A stretch of 64,000 nucleotides of DNA, taken from Pseudooceanicola pacificus (lineage in GTDB: Bacteria > Pseudomonadota > Alphaproteobacteria > Rhodobacterales > Rhodobacteraceae). The translations under genes and the position numbers were made by a program. Each line of letters begins with the position of its first letter. The first letter of the stretch is position 1. The notes beneath the pieces were generated by a model. It worked only from the letters and a program-made list of their open reading frames with translations. It had not been told where the DNA came from and made no database searches. Positions 35,215-44,867 of this stretch are shown here, in pieces. The stretch lies in the NCBI RefSeq assembly GCF_009789075.1, contig NZ_WNXQ01000003.1:62001-126000 (forward strand). The letters are read 5' to 3'.

Positions 35215-37005
35215 ATGACAGATTTCACCACCCGCCCCGAAATCCGCGGCACCTTCGGTGTGGTCACCTCGACCCACTGGATCGCCTCTGCGGTCGGGAT
35301 GGCGATGCTGGAAAAGGGTGGCAATGCCTTTGACGCCGCCGTGGCCACCGGGCTTGTCCTGCAGGTGGTCGAGCCGCATCTCTGCGGCCCGGCGGGCGAC
35401 CTGCCGGCGGTGTTCCACAGCGTCACCACCGGCACCGCCGTGCTGGCGGCCCAGGGCCCGGCCCCGGCGGGCGCCACGATCGAGCATTATCGCGCCCAGG
35501 GGCTGAGCCTGATCCCCGGCTCGGGCCTGCTGGCGACCGTCATCCCCGGCGCCTTTGACGGCTGGATGCTGATGCTGCGCGACCACGGCACCGTCACCCT
35601 GCGCGAGGCGCTGGCCCCGGTGATCCACTATGCCGGCGAGGGCCACCCGATCATGCCGCGCGTCGCCGCGACCATCGCCGGGCTGGCAGACTACTTCGCC
35701 GCCGAATGGCCCAGCTCGGCCGAGACCTGGACCCCGGGCGGCACCCCGCCCGCGCCAAATGCGATCTTCCGCAACCCCGACGTGGCCCGCACCTATACCC
35801 GCCTGGTCGAGGCCGGAGAGGCTGCAGGCTCCGACCGCGCCGCCCAGATCGACGCCGCCCGCGACGCCTGGGCCGAGGGCTTCGTCGCCGAGGCGATCTT
35901 TGGCTACCTGGAGCAGGCCGAGGTGCATGACGTGTCCGAGCAGAAGAACCGCGCCGTTCTGGCGCCCGCCGACATGGCCGGCTGGCGCGCGGGCTATGAA
36001 GAGCCTGTCTCTTACGACTACCACGGCTGGACCCTGCACAAGACCGGGCCCTGGGGGCAGGGGCCGGTGCTGCTGCAGTCGCTGGCGATCCTCAAGCATT
36101 TCGACATCGCCGCGATGGATCCGAGGGGCGAGGAGTTCGCCCATACGGTGATCGAGGCGATGAAGCTGTCCTATGCCGACCGCGAAACCTATTACGGCGA
36201 TCCGGCCCAGAGCGAGGTGCCGATGGCGCATCTGCTGTCGGATGCCTATAACGCCGAACGTGCGGCCCTGATCGGCGAGACCGCCTCGCTGGAGCAGCGC
36301 CCCGGCCGGGTTCCCGGCTTCGAGGCCCTGGCCGAGGCCTATGTCGCCCGCGCCGCCCGGGATTTCGGCGTCGGCGACGTGGCCGCGCAGGAACCCACGA
36401 TGGCCCACCTGACCGAAAAGCGCGGCGATACCGTGCATCTCGACGTGATCGACCGCTGGGGCAACTGCGTCTCGGCCACGCCTTCGGGCGGGTGGCTGCA
36501 GTCGAACCCGGTGATCCCGGGGCTGGGATTCCCGCTGAATTCGCGCGCGCAGATGTTCTGGCTGGAAGAGGGGCTGCCCACCTCGCTGGCCCCCGGCCGG
36601 CGGCCCCGCACCACGCTGACGCCCACGCTGGCTGACCACGAAAACGGCGCGCGGCTGGTCTTTGGCACACCCGGCGGCGACCAGCAGGACCAGTGGCAGC
36701 TGATCTGGTTCCTGCGCTTCGTGCACCACGGGATGGACCTGCAACAGGCGCTGGACGCGCCGCTGTTCCACTCGCTGCATTTCCAGGGCTCGTTCTTCCC
36801 GCGCGAGGTCAAGCCGGGCGCCTTGCTGATCGAGCCGAACATGGCCGAGGGCGCCATCGACGGGCTGCGCGCCCGGGGCCACCGGGTGAGCGTGGCGCCG
36901 GAATGGTCGGTCGGGCGTCTGACGGCCGCCTTGCGCCACCCGGACGGGGTGATGCAGGCGGGCGCGACGCCGCGCCTGATGCAGGCCTATGCCATCGGGC
37001 GCTGA
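35215..37005 (+). CDS. Gamma-glutamyltransferase family protein
   Basis: 596 residues, Ntn-hydrolase fold. The autoprocessing/nucleophile Thr is in KRGDTVHLDVIDRWGNCVSATPSGGW (about residue 404), splitting a large and a small subunit. N-terminal GVVTSTHWIASAVGMAMLEKGGNAFDAAVATGLVLQVVEPH is typical. There is no signal peptide, unlike periplasmic Ggt, so it is probably a cytoplasmic member acting on gamma-glutamyl or other amide compounds. The start ATG at 35215 follows a purine-rich CGGAGA. Divergent from the M20 amidohydrolase. Confidence 0.87.
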   Translation: MTDFTTRPEIRGTFGVVTSTHWIASAVGMAMLEKGGNAFDAAVATGLVLQVVEPHLCGPAGDLPAVFHSVTTGTAVLAAQGPAPAGATIEHYRAQGLSLIPGSGLLATVIPGAFDGWMLMLRDHGTVTLREALAPVIHYAGEGHPIMPRVAATIAGLADYFAAEWPSSAETWTPGGTPPAPNAIFRNPDVARTYTRLVEAGEAAGSDRAAQIDAARDAWAEGFVAEAIFGYLEQAEVHDVSEQKNRAVLAPADMAGWRAGYEEPVSYDYHGWTLHKTGPWGQGPVLLQSLAILKHFDIAAMDPRGEEFAHTVIEAMKLSYADRETYYGDPAQSEVPMAHLLSDAYNAERAALIGETASLEQRPGRVPGFEALAEAYVARAARDFGVGDVAAQEPTMAHLTEKRGDTVHLDVIDRWGNCVSATPSGGWLQSNPVIPGLGFPLNSRAQMFWLEEGLPTSLAPGRRPRTTLTPTLADHENGARLVFGTPGGDQQDQWQLIWFLRFVHHGMDLQQALDAPLFHSLHFQGSFFPREVKPGALLIEPNMAEGAIDGLRARGHRVSVAPEWSVGRLTAALRHPDGVMQAGATPRLMQAYAIGR

Positions 37006-37143
37006 CCGTTCGGGCGCCCGGCGCGCGGTGACGGACCCGCGGGCCGGGGCCCTGGTGAACTGGCGCACCGGGACGCATCGGGCTGGACAGGCCGGTCATT
37101 GCCGGACAATCCTGTCCCCGCCACAACGACCAAGAGGACGGGC

Positions 37144-37539
37144 ATGGGATTCATACTGCGCTGGCTGATCGCCTTTGTCCTGCTGGCGGTGACCTACAAC
37201 CCCTCGCCCTGGAACTATGTCTACTGGCTGCGGCAGAACTGGTCGGACCAGATGCCGCTGGCGGTGCTGTTCGGCCTGCTGCTGCTGACCGGCTACATCA
37301 TCTACCTGCGCGCGACCCTGCGCTCGATCGGGCCCTTCGGGATGATGCTGGTGCTGGCGCTGGTGGGGGCCGGGCTCTGGGTGCTGATGGATTTCGGGGT
37401 CATGACGCTGCGCAATGACGGGCTTAACCTGTGGATCGGCATCTTCGCCCTGTCGCTGGTGCTGGGCATCGGGCTGAGCTGGAGCCTGGTGCGGCGCAAG
37501 CTTTCGGGCCAGGCGGATGTGGACGACGTCGACGAATAG
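37144..37539 (+). CDS. Small four-helix membrane protein (DUF6524-like)
   Basis: 131 residues from the ATG at 37144: MGFILRWLIAFVLLAVTYNPSPWNYVYWL, then about three more helices (PLAVLFGLLLLTGYIIYL, FGMMLVLALVGAGLWVLMDF, LWIGIFALSLVLGIGLSW) and an acidic C-terminal tail. The YNPSPWNY motif after TM1 is what I remember from the DUF6524 family. Stands alone between the transferase gene and convergent valS. Function unknown. Confidence 0.75.
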   Translation: MGFILRWLIAFVLLAVTYNPSPWNYVYWLRQNWSDQMPLAVLFGLLLLTGYIIYLRATLRSIGPFGMMLVLALVGAGLWVLMDFGVMTLRNDGLNLWIGIFALSLVLGIGLSWSLVRRKLSGQADVDDVDE

Positions 37540-37617
37540 GCGCGCGCCGGCCGCCTCCGCGGCGCCTGCCGGGCGCAACGGCTGCAGGGGGCATCGGGCG
37601 GGGCCCTGAACCGCGAG

Positions 37618-37638
37618 GCCCCGGCGCAAGGCCGGGGC
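37618..37638. repeat. Perfect 8-bp GC hairpin between convergent genes
   Basis: GCCCCGGC and GCCGGGGC separated by GCAAG. It lies between the stops of the membrane protein gene (37539) and valS (37688), without a T tract. It resembles the CCCGGG-CTTGC-CCCGGG palindrome found inside valS at 39379-39395. Confidence 0.75.
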
Positions 37639-37687
37639 ACCGCTGGCTGCAAGGGCGTCTGCGGGCCGGACAACTGGCCCCCGTCGG

Positions 37688-40666
37688 TCAGCCGAGTTCG
37701 GCCATCCGCTCCAGCGCGGCCTTCAGCTTGGCCTCTTCGTCCTGGCGCGCGGCGAGGTTCTCGCGGGTCTCTTCGACCACCTCCTCGGGCGCGCTTTCGA
37801 TGAACTTCGGGTTCTTCAGCCGGCCGGCCAGGCCGCCGATCTCTTTCCCGAGCTTCTGCAGCGATTTCTCCAGCCGGGTCTTTTCCTCGCCCACGTCGAT
37901 CACCTCGGCCAGTGGCAGGCCAAAGGTCGCGCCCTCGGCGGGGACGGTGATGCAGCCCTTGGGGAAGGTCTCGACCGCCGTGAGGCTGTCGATCCGGGCC
38001 AGCCGCGTGATCAGCGTGGCGTTCCGGTCCCAGGCCGCGCGGGCGGTGTCGGTCATGCCGGTCACCACCAGAGGGATCTGCAGACCGGCGGGCACATGCA
38101 TCTGCGCCCGGGCCGAGCGGATGTCCTCGATCAGCGCGATGACCCAGGTCATTTCGCGATCCGCCTCCGCATCGGCCAGATCGGCGGCATAGGCCGGCCA
38201 GTCGGTGTGGATCAGCATCTTGGGCCGTGCGCCCATGCTGCCCCAGAGTTCTTCGGTGATGAAGGGCATCATCGGGTGCAGCAGGATCAGGCACTGGTCG
38301 ATGACCCAGCCCATCACGGCGCGGGTCTCGGCCTTCTCGGGCGCGTCCTCCTGCAGCAGCGGCTTGGCGAATTCGACATACCAGTCGCAGACCTTGCCCC
38401 AGACGAAGCGGTAGAGCGCATTGGCCGCGTCGTCGAAACGATAGGCCGCCAGTGCCGCGTCGACCTCCTCGCGGACGCGGGCGGTCTCGCCCAGGATCCA
38501 GCGGTTCACGGTGGCGGTGGCCTGCGGGATTTCGGCCGAGGGCGCGCCCCCGGCATAGACGCCGTTCATCTCGGCAAAGCGGGCGGCGTTCCACAGCTTG
38601 GTGCCGAAATTCCGATAGCCTGCAATGCGTTGCGTCGACAACTTCAGGTCGCGGCCCATGGCGGCCATGGCCGTGAGGGTGAAGCGGACGGCATCGGCGC
38701 CGTATTCGTCGATCAGCTCCAGCGGGTCGAGCACGTTGCCCAGCGACTTGGACATCTTCTTGCCCTTCTCGTCGCGCACGAGCGCGTGGACATAGACGGT
38801 GTCGAAGGGTTTCTGCCCGACCACGGCATATTGCATCATCATCATCCGGGCGACCCAGAAGAAGATGATGTCAAAGCCGGTGATCAACACATTGGTCGGA
38901 AAGTATTTTTCCAGCTCAGGTGTCTTTTCGGGCCAGCCCAGCGTGCCGATGGGCCAGAGGCCGGAGGAGAACCAGGTGTCAAGGACATCGGGATCGCGGG
39001 TCAGCGCCTTGCCGGGGGCGAGCGCCTGGGCCTCGGCCTCGGACGGGGCGCAATATTCGTTGCCGTCCTCGTCGAACCACACCGGGATCTGATGACCCCA
39101 CCAGAGCTGGCGCGAGATGCACCAGGGCTCGATGTTCTCCAGCCAGTGAAAGTACACCTTTTCATCGCGTTCCGGCAGGATCTTCGTGTCGCCATTGCGC
39201 ACGGCGTCGAGCGCCGGGCCGACGATCTGGTCGGTGTCGACAAACCACTGGTCGGTCAGCATCGGCTCGATCACCACCTTCGAGCGGTCGCCGAAGGGCT
39301 GCATGATGGGCTTCGCCTCGACCAGTGGGACGAGCGCGGGCGCAGCATCCTCTGGGGCGTCCTCGGGGGCGGCTTCATCCCGGGCTTGCCCCGGGGTCTC
39401 TTCGGCGCGAGGTCCTCGGGGCGAACCCGAGGATGGCGCGCCCAGTCGGGGATCGCCGGCGACGGTCATCACCGCCAGGCCCTCGGCGGTGATCTGTTCG
39501 ACCACCTTTTCGCGCGCCTCGAACCGGTCCAGCCCGCGCAGGTCGTCGGGGACGAGGTTCACGGCATCCGTCTCGGCCTCGGTCAGGCTGCGCTCGCACC
39601 GGGCCACGGTCATCGCGATTTCCGCAGCCTGAGCATAAGGTTGGCCGTCGTTCCTCATCCGCCCGGCAGTGTCCATCAGGCGGTAGCAGGGGATGCCGCC
39701 GCGCTTGGCCACCGCGTAGTCGTTGAAATCGTGCGCGCCGGTGATCTTGACCGCGCCCGAGCCGAAGGTGGGGTCGGGATACTCGTCGGTGATGATCGGG
39801 ATCAGGCGGCGGTGCTCTTTCGGGCCCACGGGAATTTCGCAGAGTTTCCCGACAATTGGCGCGTAGCGTTCATCCGAGGGATGCACCGCGACCGCCCCGT
39901 CGCCCAGCATGGTTTCCGGACGGGTCGTGGCAATCGAGATATAGTCCCGTGTCTCGCGCAGGGTGACGTTGCCGTCCGCGTCCTTCTCGACATAGTCGTA
40001 GGTCTGGCCATCGGCCAGCGGGTATTTGAAATGCCACATGTGGCCGGGCACTTCGACATTCTCGACCTCGAGGTCGGATATCGCGGTTTCGAAATGCGGA
40101 TCCCAGTTCACCAGCCGCTTGCCACGGTAGATGTAACCTTTGTGATAGAGGTCGACAAAGACCTTGATCACCGCGTCATGGAAATTGCCCTGTGCATCGG
40201 CCGGGGCGCCGGGGGCGCCGGACATGGTGAAGGCCTCGCGCGACCAGTCGCAGGTCGTGCCCAGCCGTTTCAGCTGGTTGATGATGGTGCCGCCGGACTG
40301 GCCCTTCCATTCCCAGACCTTTTCCAGGAAAGCCTCGCGCCCCATCTCGCGCCGGGTGGCGTTGGACTTGTCCTTGGCCAGTTCGCGCTCGACCACCATC
40401 TGGGTGGCGATGCCGGCGTGGTCGGTGCCGGGCTGCCAGAGCGTGTCGTAGCCCTGCATCCGCTTCCACCGGATCAGGATGTCCTGCAGCGTGTTGTTGA
40501 ACGCATGGCCCATGTGCAGCGAGCCGGTCACGTTCGGCGGCGGGATCATGATGCAGAAGGTTTCGGCCCCCGGACGGGCATTGGCGCCCGCGGTGAAGCA
40601 TCCGGCCTCTTCCCAGGCGGCGTAGAGGCGGTTCTCGGCCTCGGCGGCGTTGAAGGTCTTGTCCAT
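37688..40666 (-). CDS. valS: Valyl-tRNA synthetase
   Basis: Class Ia synthetase, 992 residues from the ATG at 40666 ([22 protein letters not shown]). HIGH-type motif in [19 protein letters not shown]; editing domain with [22 protein letters not shown] in [17 protein letters not shown]; anticodon-binding domain; C-terminal coiled coil ([25 protein letters not shown] ... [11 protein letters not shown]). Before [24 protein letters not shown] lies a Pro/Ala/Glu-rich segment of about 45 residues that looks inserted and is encoded by palindromic DNA (see 39361-39455). All catalytic motifs are present, so it should be active. Confidence 0.96.
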   Translation of the reverse strand: MDKTFNAAEAENRLYAAWEEAGCFTAGANARPGAETFCIMIPPPNVTGSLHMGHAFNNTLQDILIRWKRMQGYDTLWQPGTDHAGIATQMVVERELAKDKSNATRREMGREAFLEKVWEWKGQSGGTIINQLKRLGTTCDWSREAFTMSGAPGAPADAQGNFHDAVIKVFVDLYHKGYIYRGKRLVNWDPHFETAISDLEVENVEVPGHMWHFKYPLADGQTYDYVEKDADGNVTLRETRDYISIATTRPETMLGDGAVAVHPSDERYAPIVGKLCEIPVGPKEHRRLIPIITDEYPDPTFGSGAVKITGAHDFNDYAVAKRGGIPCYRLMDTAGRMRNDGQPYAQAAEIAMTVARCERSLTEAETDAVNLVPDDLRGLDRFEAREKVVEQITAEGLAVMTVAGDPRLGAPSSGSPRGPRAEETPGQARDEAAPEDAPEDAAPALVPLVEAKPIMQPFGDRSKVVIEPMLTDQWFVDTDQIVGPALDAVRNGDTKILPERDEKVYFHWLENIEPWCISRQLWWGHQIPVWFDEDGNEYCAPSEAEAQALAPGKALTRDPDVLDTWFSSGLWPIGTLGWPEKTPELEKYFPTNVLITGFDIIFFWVARMMMMQYAVVGQKPFDTVYVHALVRDEKGKKMSKSLGNVLDPLELIDEYGADAVRFTLTAMAAMGRDLKLSTQRIAGYRNFGTKLWNAARFAEMNGVYAGGAPSAEIPQATATVNRWILGETARVREEVDAALAAYRFDDAANALYRFVWGKVCDWYVEFAKPLLQEDAPEKAETRAVMGWVIDQCLILLHPMMPFITEELWGSMGARPKMLIHTDWPAYAADLADAEADREMTWVIALIEDIRSARAQMHVPAGLQIPLVVTGMTDTARAAWDRNATLITRLARIDSLTAVETFPKGCITVPAEGATFGLPLAEVIDVGEEKTRLEKSLQKLGKEIGGLAGRLKNPKFIESAPEEVVEETRENLAARQDEEAKLKAALERMAELG
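39361..39455 (-). repeat. Palindromic element in frame inside valS
   Basis: Two hairpins lie in the coding sequence. TCCTCGGG/CCCGAGGA has a 5-nt loop (39413-39433). CCCGGG-CTTGC-CCCGGG (39379-39395) extends by an A-T and a G-T pair. On the coding strand this reads [20 protein letters not shown], a disordered-looking linker at the end of the editing domain. The element keeps the frame. Confidence 0.6.
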
Positions 40667-40744
40667 CGGTCGCGTCCGTTTGCAGCGTGCTTGGTGCCAG
40701 ATAGCGAAAGGCGGCGGGAAGGGAAAGGCCCGAGGGCGGCGCAA

Positions 40745-40811
40745 CCGGGGGCGCTGCCCCCATCACCGCCTGCGGCGGCGATTCCCCCGGAGTATTTCCG
40801 ACGAGATGAAG
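40745..40811 (+). repeat. Dispersed GC-rich intergenic element, copy C
   Basis: CCGGGGGC-GCT-GCCCCC, then a second hairpin (ACCGCC-TGC-GGCGGC core, 40762-40782), CCCCCGGAGTATTT and CGAGATGAAG. CCGGGGG can alternatively pair with the later CCCCCGG, enclosing the second hairpin. It lies between the valS start and the Lrp gene stop, both on the minus strand. Confidence 0.85.
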
Positions 40812-40818
40812 CCGGGGG

Positions 40819-41259
40819 TCAGGCGCCCCGGTCGATCTTGGTCGAGAGGTGGACGAGGCTTTCGGACAGGCGCACGCCGGGGGCGTCGCCGATCCGGTCG
40901 AGCACGGCGTCGAGGCTTTCGGTCGAGGCGGCGGCGATCTGGACCAGCAGGTCGAACCGGCCCGAGGTGGTGTGCACCGCCTCGACCTCGGCCAGGGCGC
41001 GCAGGCGCGAGAGCAGGGCGGGGGCGTGGCGCGCCTCGATCGCGACGAGGGCGGTGGCGCGGATCGGGGCGCGGGCGGCGCTGCCGGGCCGCAGGGTGTA
41101 GCCCGCGATCACGCCGCGCCGCTCCAGCCGCTCGATCCGGGCCTGGACGGTGGTGCGGGCCAGGGCCAGACGGCGGGCGAGGTCGGCCACGGGCATGCGG
41201 GCATTTTCGGTGAGCAGGGCCAGCAGGGCGCGGTCGGTATCGTCGATCTGTTCGCTCAT
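40819..41259 (-). CDS. Lrp/AsnC family transcriptional regulator
   Basis: 146 residues: an N-terminal helix-turn-helix (IDDTDRALLALLTENARMPVADLARRLALARTTVQARIERLERRGVIAGYTL) and a C-terminal RAM ligand domain (IRATALVAIEARHAPALLSRLRALAEVEAVHTTSGRFDLLVQIAAAST). Normal length. Divergent from the ornithine-type decarboxylase at 41365 across 105 bp, so it probably controls that gene in response to an amino acid. ATG at 41259. Confidence 0.92.
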   Translation of the reverse strand: MSEQIDDTDRALLALLTENARMPVADLARRLALARTTVQARIERLERRGVIAGYTLRPGSAARAPIRATALVAIEARHAPALLSRLRALAEVEAVHTTSGRFDLLVQIAAASTESLDAVLDRIGDAPGVRLSESLVHLSTKIDRGA

Positions 41260-41364
41260 CTCGGCATTCCGTCGGAAGTTCGACTCAGTTTAGGCGATAT
41301 GCCACGTGAAAGCGACATGCCGCGCCTGCATCATCGCTCCATTCCCGACGATTTGGAGAGCCCG

Positions 41365-42492
41365 ATGCGCCGAGACTTCCCCAATGCCGATCCTGTGAGC
41401 CATATCCGCCGTCACCGCCCGGATCACGCGCAGATCTATTTCTGCCCCGACGTGCTGAACCGCACCGCGCGGCGGTTCATAGATGGGTTCCCGGGGCTGG
41501 TCACCTATGCGGTCAAGGCCAATGCCGGGCGCGAGGTGCTGGAGAACCTGGCGGCGGCGGGGCTCTGCGCCTTTGACGTGGCCAGCCCGGCCGAGATGGC
41601 GGCGGTGCGCGAGGTCGCCCCGAAGGCGGCGCTGCATTACAACAATCCCGTCCGGTCGCGGGACGAGATCGCCCAGGCGGCGGCGCTTGGGGTGCGCTCC
41701 TGGGCCATCGACGGGCTGGGCGAGCTGGACAAGATCGCCGATGCGGCGCGCGGGGCCGAGGTGTCGGTCCGGCTGGCGCTGCCGGTGGCGGGCGCGGCCT
41801 ATGATTTCGGGGCGAAGTTCGGGGTCGGGCCGGATGAGGCCGCGGATCTGCTGCGCGAGGTGGCCCGGCGCGGCCATGTCCCGGCGCTGACATTTCACCC
41901 CGGCACGCAATGCGGCGACCCGGGCGCCTGGGTTGCCTATGTCGAGGCCGCGGCTGGGATCGGGCGGGCGGCGGGCGTGCGGATTGCGCGGCTGAACGTC
42001 GGCGGCGGCTTTCCCGCGCATCGCACCGGCGCGGCGCCCCGGCTCGAGTCCTTTTTCGACACCATCGCCCGCGCTGTCGCCCGCGCCTTTGGCCCCGACG
42101 CCCCTCGGCTGGTCTGCGAGCCGGGCCGCGCGATGGTGGCCGAGGCCTTTACCCTGGCCACCCGGGTCAAGGCGATCCGCGACACCGGCGATCTGTTCCT
42201 GAACGACGGCGTCTACGGCGGCCTGTCGGAACTGCGCGACATCGGCCCGACCGACCGGGTGCGCGTCATCGCGCCCGACGGCGCGGCGCGGGGCGGCGGC
42301 ATGACGTCGCGCACGGTCTGGGGCCCGACCTGCGACAGCCTGGACCGGCTGCCCGTGCCGCTGCAGGTCCCCGGTGAGGTCAGGGAAGGGGACTACCTGC
42401 TTTTCTCGGGCCTTGGCGCCTATTCGCTGGCGATTTCCACCCGGTTCAACGGTTACGGCCTGGGCGATCCGGTGACCGTCGCGCGGCTGTGA
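41365..42492 (+). CDS. Ornithine/lysine-type PLP decarboxylase (fold III)
   Basis: 375 residues. The ATG at 41365 has GGAGAG about 5 nt upstream; in-frame ATGs at 41299 and 41317 would add a tail without homology. The Schiff-base lysine is Lys51 in VTYAVKANAGREVL. Other motifs: CAFDVASPAEMAAV, LNVGGGFPAHR, CEPGRAMVAEAF and the catalytic Cys323 in WGPTCDSLDRLP. This is the alanine-racemase-fold ornithine decarboxylase pattern; lysine or diaminopimelate as substrate is less likely. The product would be putrescine. Divergent Lrp suggests amino acid control. Confidence 0.88.
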   Translation: MRRDFPNADPVSHIRRHRPDHAQIYFCPDVLNRTARRFIDGFPGLVTYAVKANAGREVLENLAAAGLCAFDVASPAEMAAVREVAPKAALHYNNPVRSRDEIAQAAALGVRSWAIDGLGELDKIADAARGAEVSVRLALPVAGAAYDFGAKFGVGPDEAADLLREVARRGHVPALTFHPGTQCGDPGAWVAYVEAAAGIGRAAGVRIARLNVGGGFPAHRTGAAPRLESFFDTIARAVARAFGPDAPRLVCEPGRAMVAEAFTLATRVKAIRDTGDLFLNDGVYGGLSELRDIGPTDRVRVIAPDGAARGGGMTSRTVWGPTCDSLDRLPVPLQVPGEVREGDYLLFSGLGAYSLAISTRFNGYGLGDPVTVARL

Positions 42493-42572
42493 GCGCCCGG
42501 CGCTTTCCCGCTCTGGACACTGACCGTTGACAGGCTAGTGTCGCATCGACTGCCAGCGGGAAAGGATGCGAC

Positions 42573-44867
42573 ATGCAAAAATTCGGCAAGAGCCAGCCGG
42601 TCAAACGCTTCGAGGATCCGAGGCTGATCACCGGACGGGGCGGATATGTCGATGACGTGGCACCCAAGGGGGCGTTGCATGCCTATGTCCTGCGCGCCTC
42701 GGTGGCGCATGGCCGGATCACGGGGATCGACAGCACGGCGGCGAAGGCACTGCCGGGCGTGCATCTGATCGCGACCGCCGAGGACCTGGCCGCCGCCGGG
42801 TTGCGCAACTCGCTGGGCGGGGTGCGCATCCCGCACCGCGACGGGTCGAAATCGCCCGAGGCGGACCAGCCGCTGCTGGCCGAGGGCAAGGTGCGCTATG
42901 TCGGCGAGGGCGTGGTGCTGATCGTGGCCGAGACGCTGGACCAGTGCCGTGACGCGGCCGAGCTGATCGAGCTGGATATCGCGGACCTGCCGGCGCAGCT
43001 GTCCCTGTCGCGCGGGACAGAGGCCCTGCACGAGGGCGCGCCCGACAACCTGGGCGTCGACTGGTCGATGGGCGATGCCGAGGCCTGCAAGGCGGCGATG
43101 GCGGGCGCGGCCCGGGTCGTGCGGGCCCATGTTGTCGACAGCCGGATCATCGTGAACGCGCTGGAGCCGCGCGGCTCTTTCGCCGAATGGGACGGCAAGC
43201 GCCTGCATCTGTCGATGAACGGGCAGGGGGTCTGGGCCCCCAAGGCCGAGATCGCAGAGATCTTCGGGATGGCGCCCGAGGATGTGCGCGTGACCCATCC
43301 CGACGTGGGCGGCGGCTTTGGCATGAAGGCCAAGCTCTACCCGGAATACGTGCTCTGCTGCCATGCGGCCAAGGTGCTGGGCAAGCCGGTGCGCTGGATG
43401 TCCGACCGGACCGAGGCGATGCTGTCGGACAACGGCGGCCGCGCGCTGGAGCATGACGTCGAGATGGGCTTTGACGCCGACAACCGGATCGTCGCCTACC
43501 ACGTCAAGACGCGTTACGACCTGGGGGCTTACAACTCGAACTTCGGCCAGGCGATCCAGACGATCCTCTTCGCCAAGGTGGCCGCCGGGGTCTACGACCT
43601 GCAGCCGGTGCTGCTGGAGGCCGAGGGCTATTACACCAACACCGTGCAGACCGATGCCTATCGCGGCGCCGGCCGGCCCGAGGCGATCTTTCTGCTGGAA
43701 CGCTGCATGGACATTGCCGCGCGCGAGCTGGATGTCGACCCGTGGGAGCTGCGGCGCAAGAATTTCATCCCCGCCGATGCCTTCCCCTATACCTCGGCCA
43801 CGGGCGAACATTACGACGTGGGCGATTTCCGGAAGGTCCTGAACCGGGCCGAGGGCTTTGCCGACCGGTCCGGCTTTGCCAAGCGCAAGGCCAAGAGCGC
43901 CGAGGCCGGAAAATTGCGCGGTTTCGGGCTCTGTTACTATATCGAAAGTATATTGGGCGATCCTTCCGAGACGACGAAGGTCGAATACAATACGGATGGC
44001 ACGGTGAACATCTATGTCGGGACGCAGTCGAACGGGCAGGGGCATGAAACCGTGCATGCCCAGTTCCTGTCGGATCAGACCGGGATCCCGGTGGACAAGA
44101 TCCGCGTGATCCAGGGCGACAGCGACCTGATCGCCAAGGGCGGCGGCACCGGCGGCTCGCGCTCCGTCACCACGCAGAGCAATGCGACCCTTTCCACCGT
44201 CTCGGTCATGGTGGAGGCCTTCACCGCCTTCCTGGCCGAGGTGATGGAGGTCGACCCCGAAAAAATCTCGTTTGACGACGAAAGCTTCCGGGTCGCGGGT
44301 TCGAATGCCGCGCCCACCATGCTCGACGTCGCCGAATGGGCGCGCGAAAAGGGCCGGTCCGACCTGCTGGTGCATCAGGCGACGGGCACGCTGCCCGGCC
44401 GCTCCTATCCCAACGGCGCCCATGTGGCCGAAGTCGAGGTCGATCCCGACACCGGGCTGGTGACGCTCGACCGCTACCATGTGGTTGACGATTTCGGCAA
44501 TCTCATCAACCCCATGCTGGCCGAGGGGCAGGTGCATGGCGGGGTCGCCCAGGGTGCCGGCCAGGTGCTGATGGAACACACGGTCTATGACGAGGACGGG
44601 CAGCTGCTGACCGCGACCTTCATGGATTACGCCATGCCCCGGGCAACAGATCTGCCCTTCATCGGCTTTGTCAGCGAACCGGTCCCCTCCACCGCCAATG
44701 CCATGGGCATGAAGGGCTGCGGCGAGGCCGGGACCGTGGGGTCGATGGCCGCCGTCACCAATGCCGTGGCGGATGCGCTGTGGGATCGCGGGGTCCGGCA
44801 GGCCGATATGCCCTTTACCCCGCACCGTGTCTGGTCGATGTTGAATCATGCTGAGGCGGCTGAGTAG
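42573..44867 (+). CDS. Molybdopterin-binding large subunit, form II CoxL / xanthine dehydrogenase family
   Basis: 764 residues. Active-site loop DAYRGAGRPE (Ala362-Glu370) is the form II signature; true CO dehydrogenase (form I) has AYRCSFR. MPT contacts: GQGVWAPKAEIAEIFG, GGGFGMKAKLYPE, GTQSNGQGHETV, GGTGGSRSVTTQSNATL, and catalytic Glu718 in KGCGEAGTVGSMAAV. An aldehyde or N-heterocycle oxidation is expected rather than CO oxidation. Neither the FAD (medium) nor the 2Fe-2S (small) subunit is next to it, which is unusual. The 3-prime end overlaps the DUF2235 gene by 20 nt. Confidence 0.88.
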   Translation: MQKFGKSQPVKRFEDPRLITGRGGYVDDVAPKGALHAYVLRASVAHGRITGIDSTAAKALPGVHLIATAEDLAAAGLRNSLGGVRIPHRDGSKSPEADQPLLAEGKVRYVGEGVVLIVAETLDQCRDAAELIELDIADLPAQLSLSRGTEALHEGAPDNLGVDWSMGDAEACKAAMAGAARVVRAHVVDSRIIVNALEPRGSFAEWDGKRLHLSMNGQGVWAPKAEIAEIFGMAPEDVRVTHPDVGGGFGMKAKLYPEYVLCCHAAKVLGKPVRWMSDRTEAMLSDNGGRALEHDVEMGFDADNRIVAYHVKTRYDLGAYNSNFGQAIQTILFAKVAAGVYDLQPVLLEAEGYYTNTVQTDAYRGAGRPEAIFLLERCMDIAARELDVDPWELRRKNFIPADAFPYTSATGEHYDVGDFRKVLNRAEGFADRSGFAKRKAKSAEAGKLRGFGLCYYIESILGDPSETTKVEYNTDGTVNIYVGTQSNGQGHETVHAQFLSDQTGIPVDKIRVIQGDSDLIAKGGGTGGSRSVTTQSNATLSTVSVMVEAFTAFLAEVMEVDPEKISFDDESFRVAGSNAAPTMLDVAEWAREKGRSDLLVHQATGTLPGRSYPNGAHVAEVEVDPDTGLVTLDRYHVVDDFGNLINPMLAEGQVHGGVAQGAGQVLMEHTVYDEDGQLLTATFMDYAMPRATDLPFIGFVSEPVPSTANAMGMKGCGEAGTVGSMAAVTNAVADALWDRGVRQADMPFTPHRVWSMLNHAEAAE

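Noticed and set aside
42573-44867. Aerobic CO dehydrogenase
   Set aside because: The active-site loop is AYRGAGR (form II), not AYRCSFR, and the other subunits are missing.
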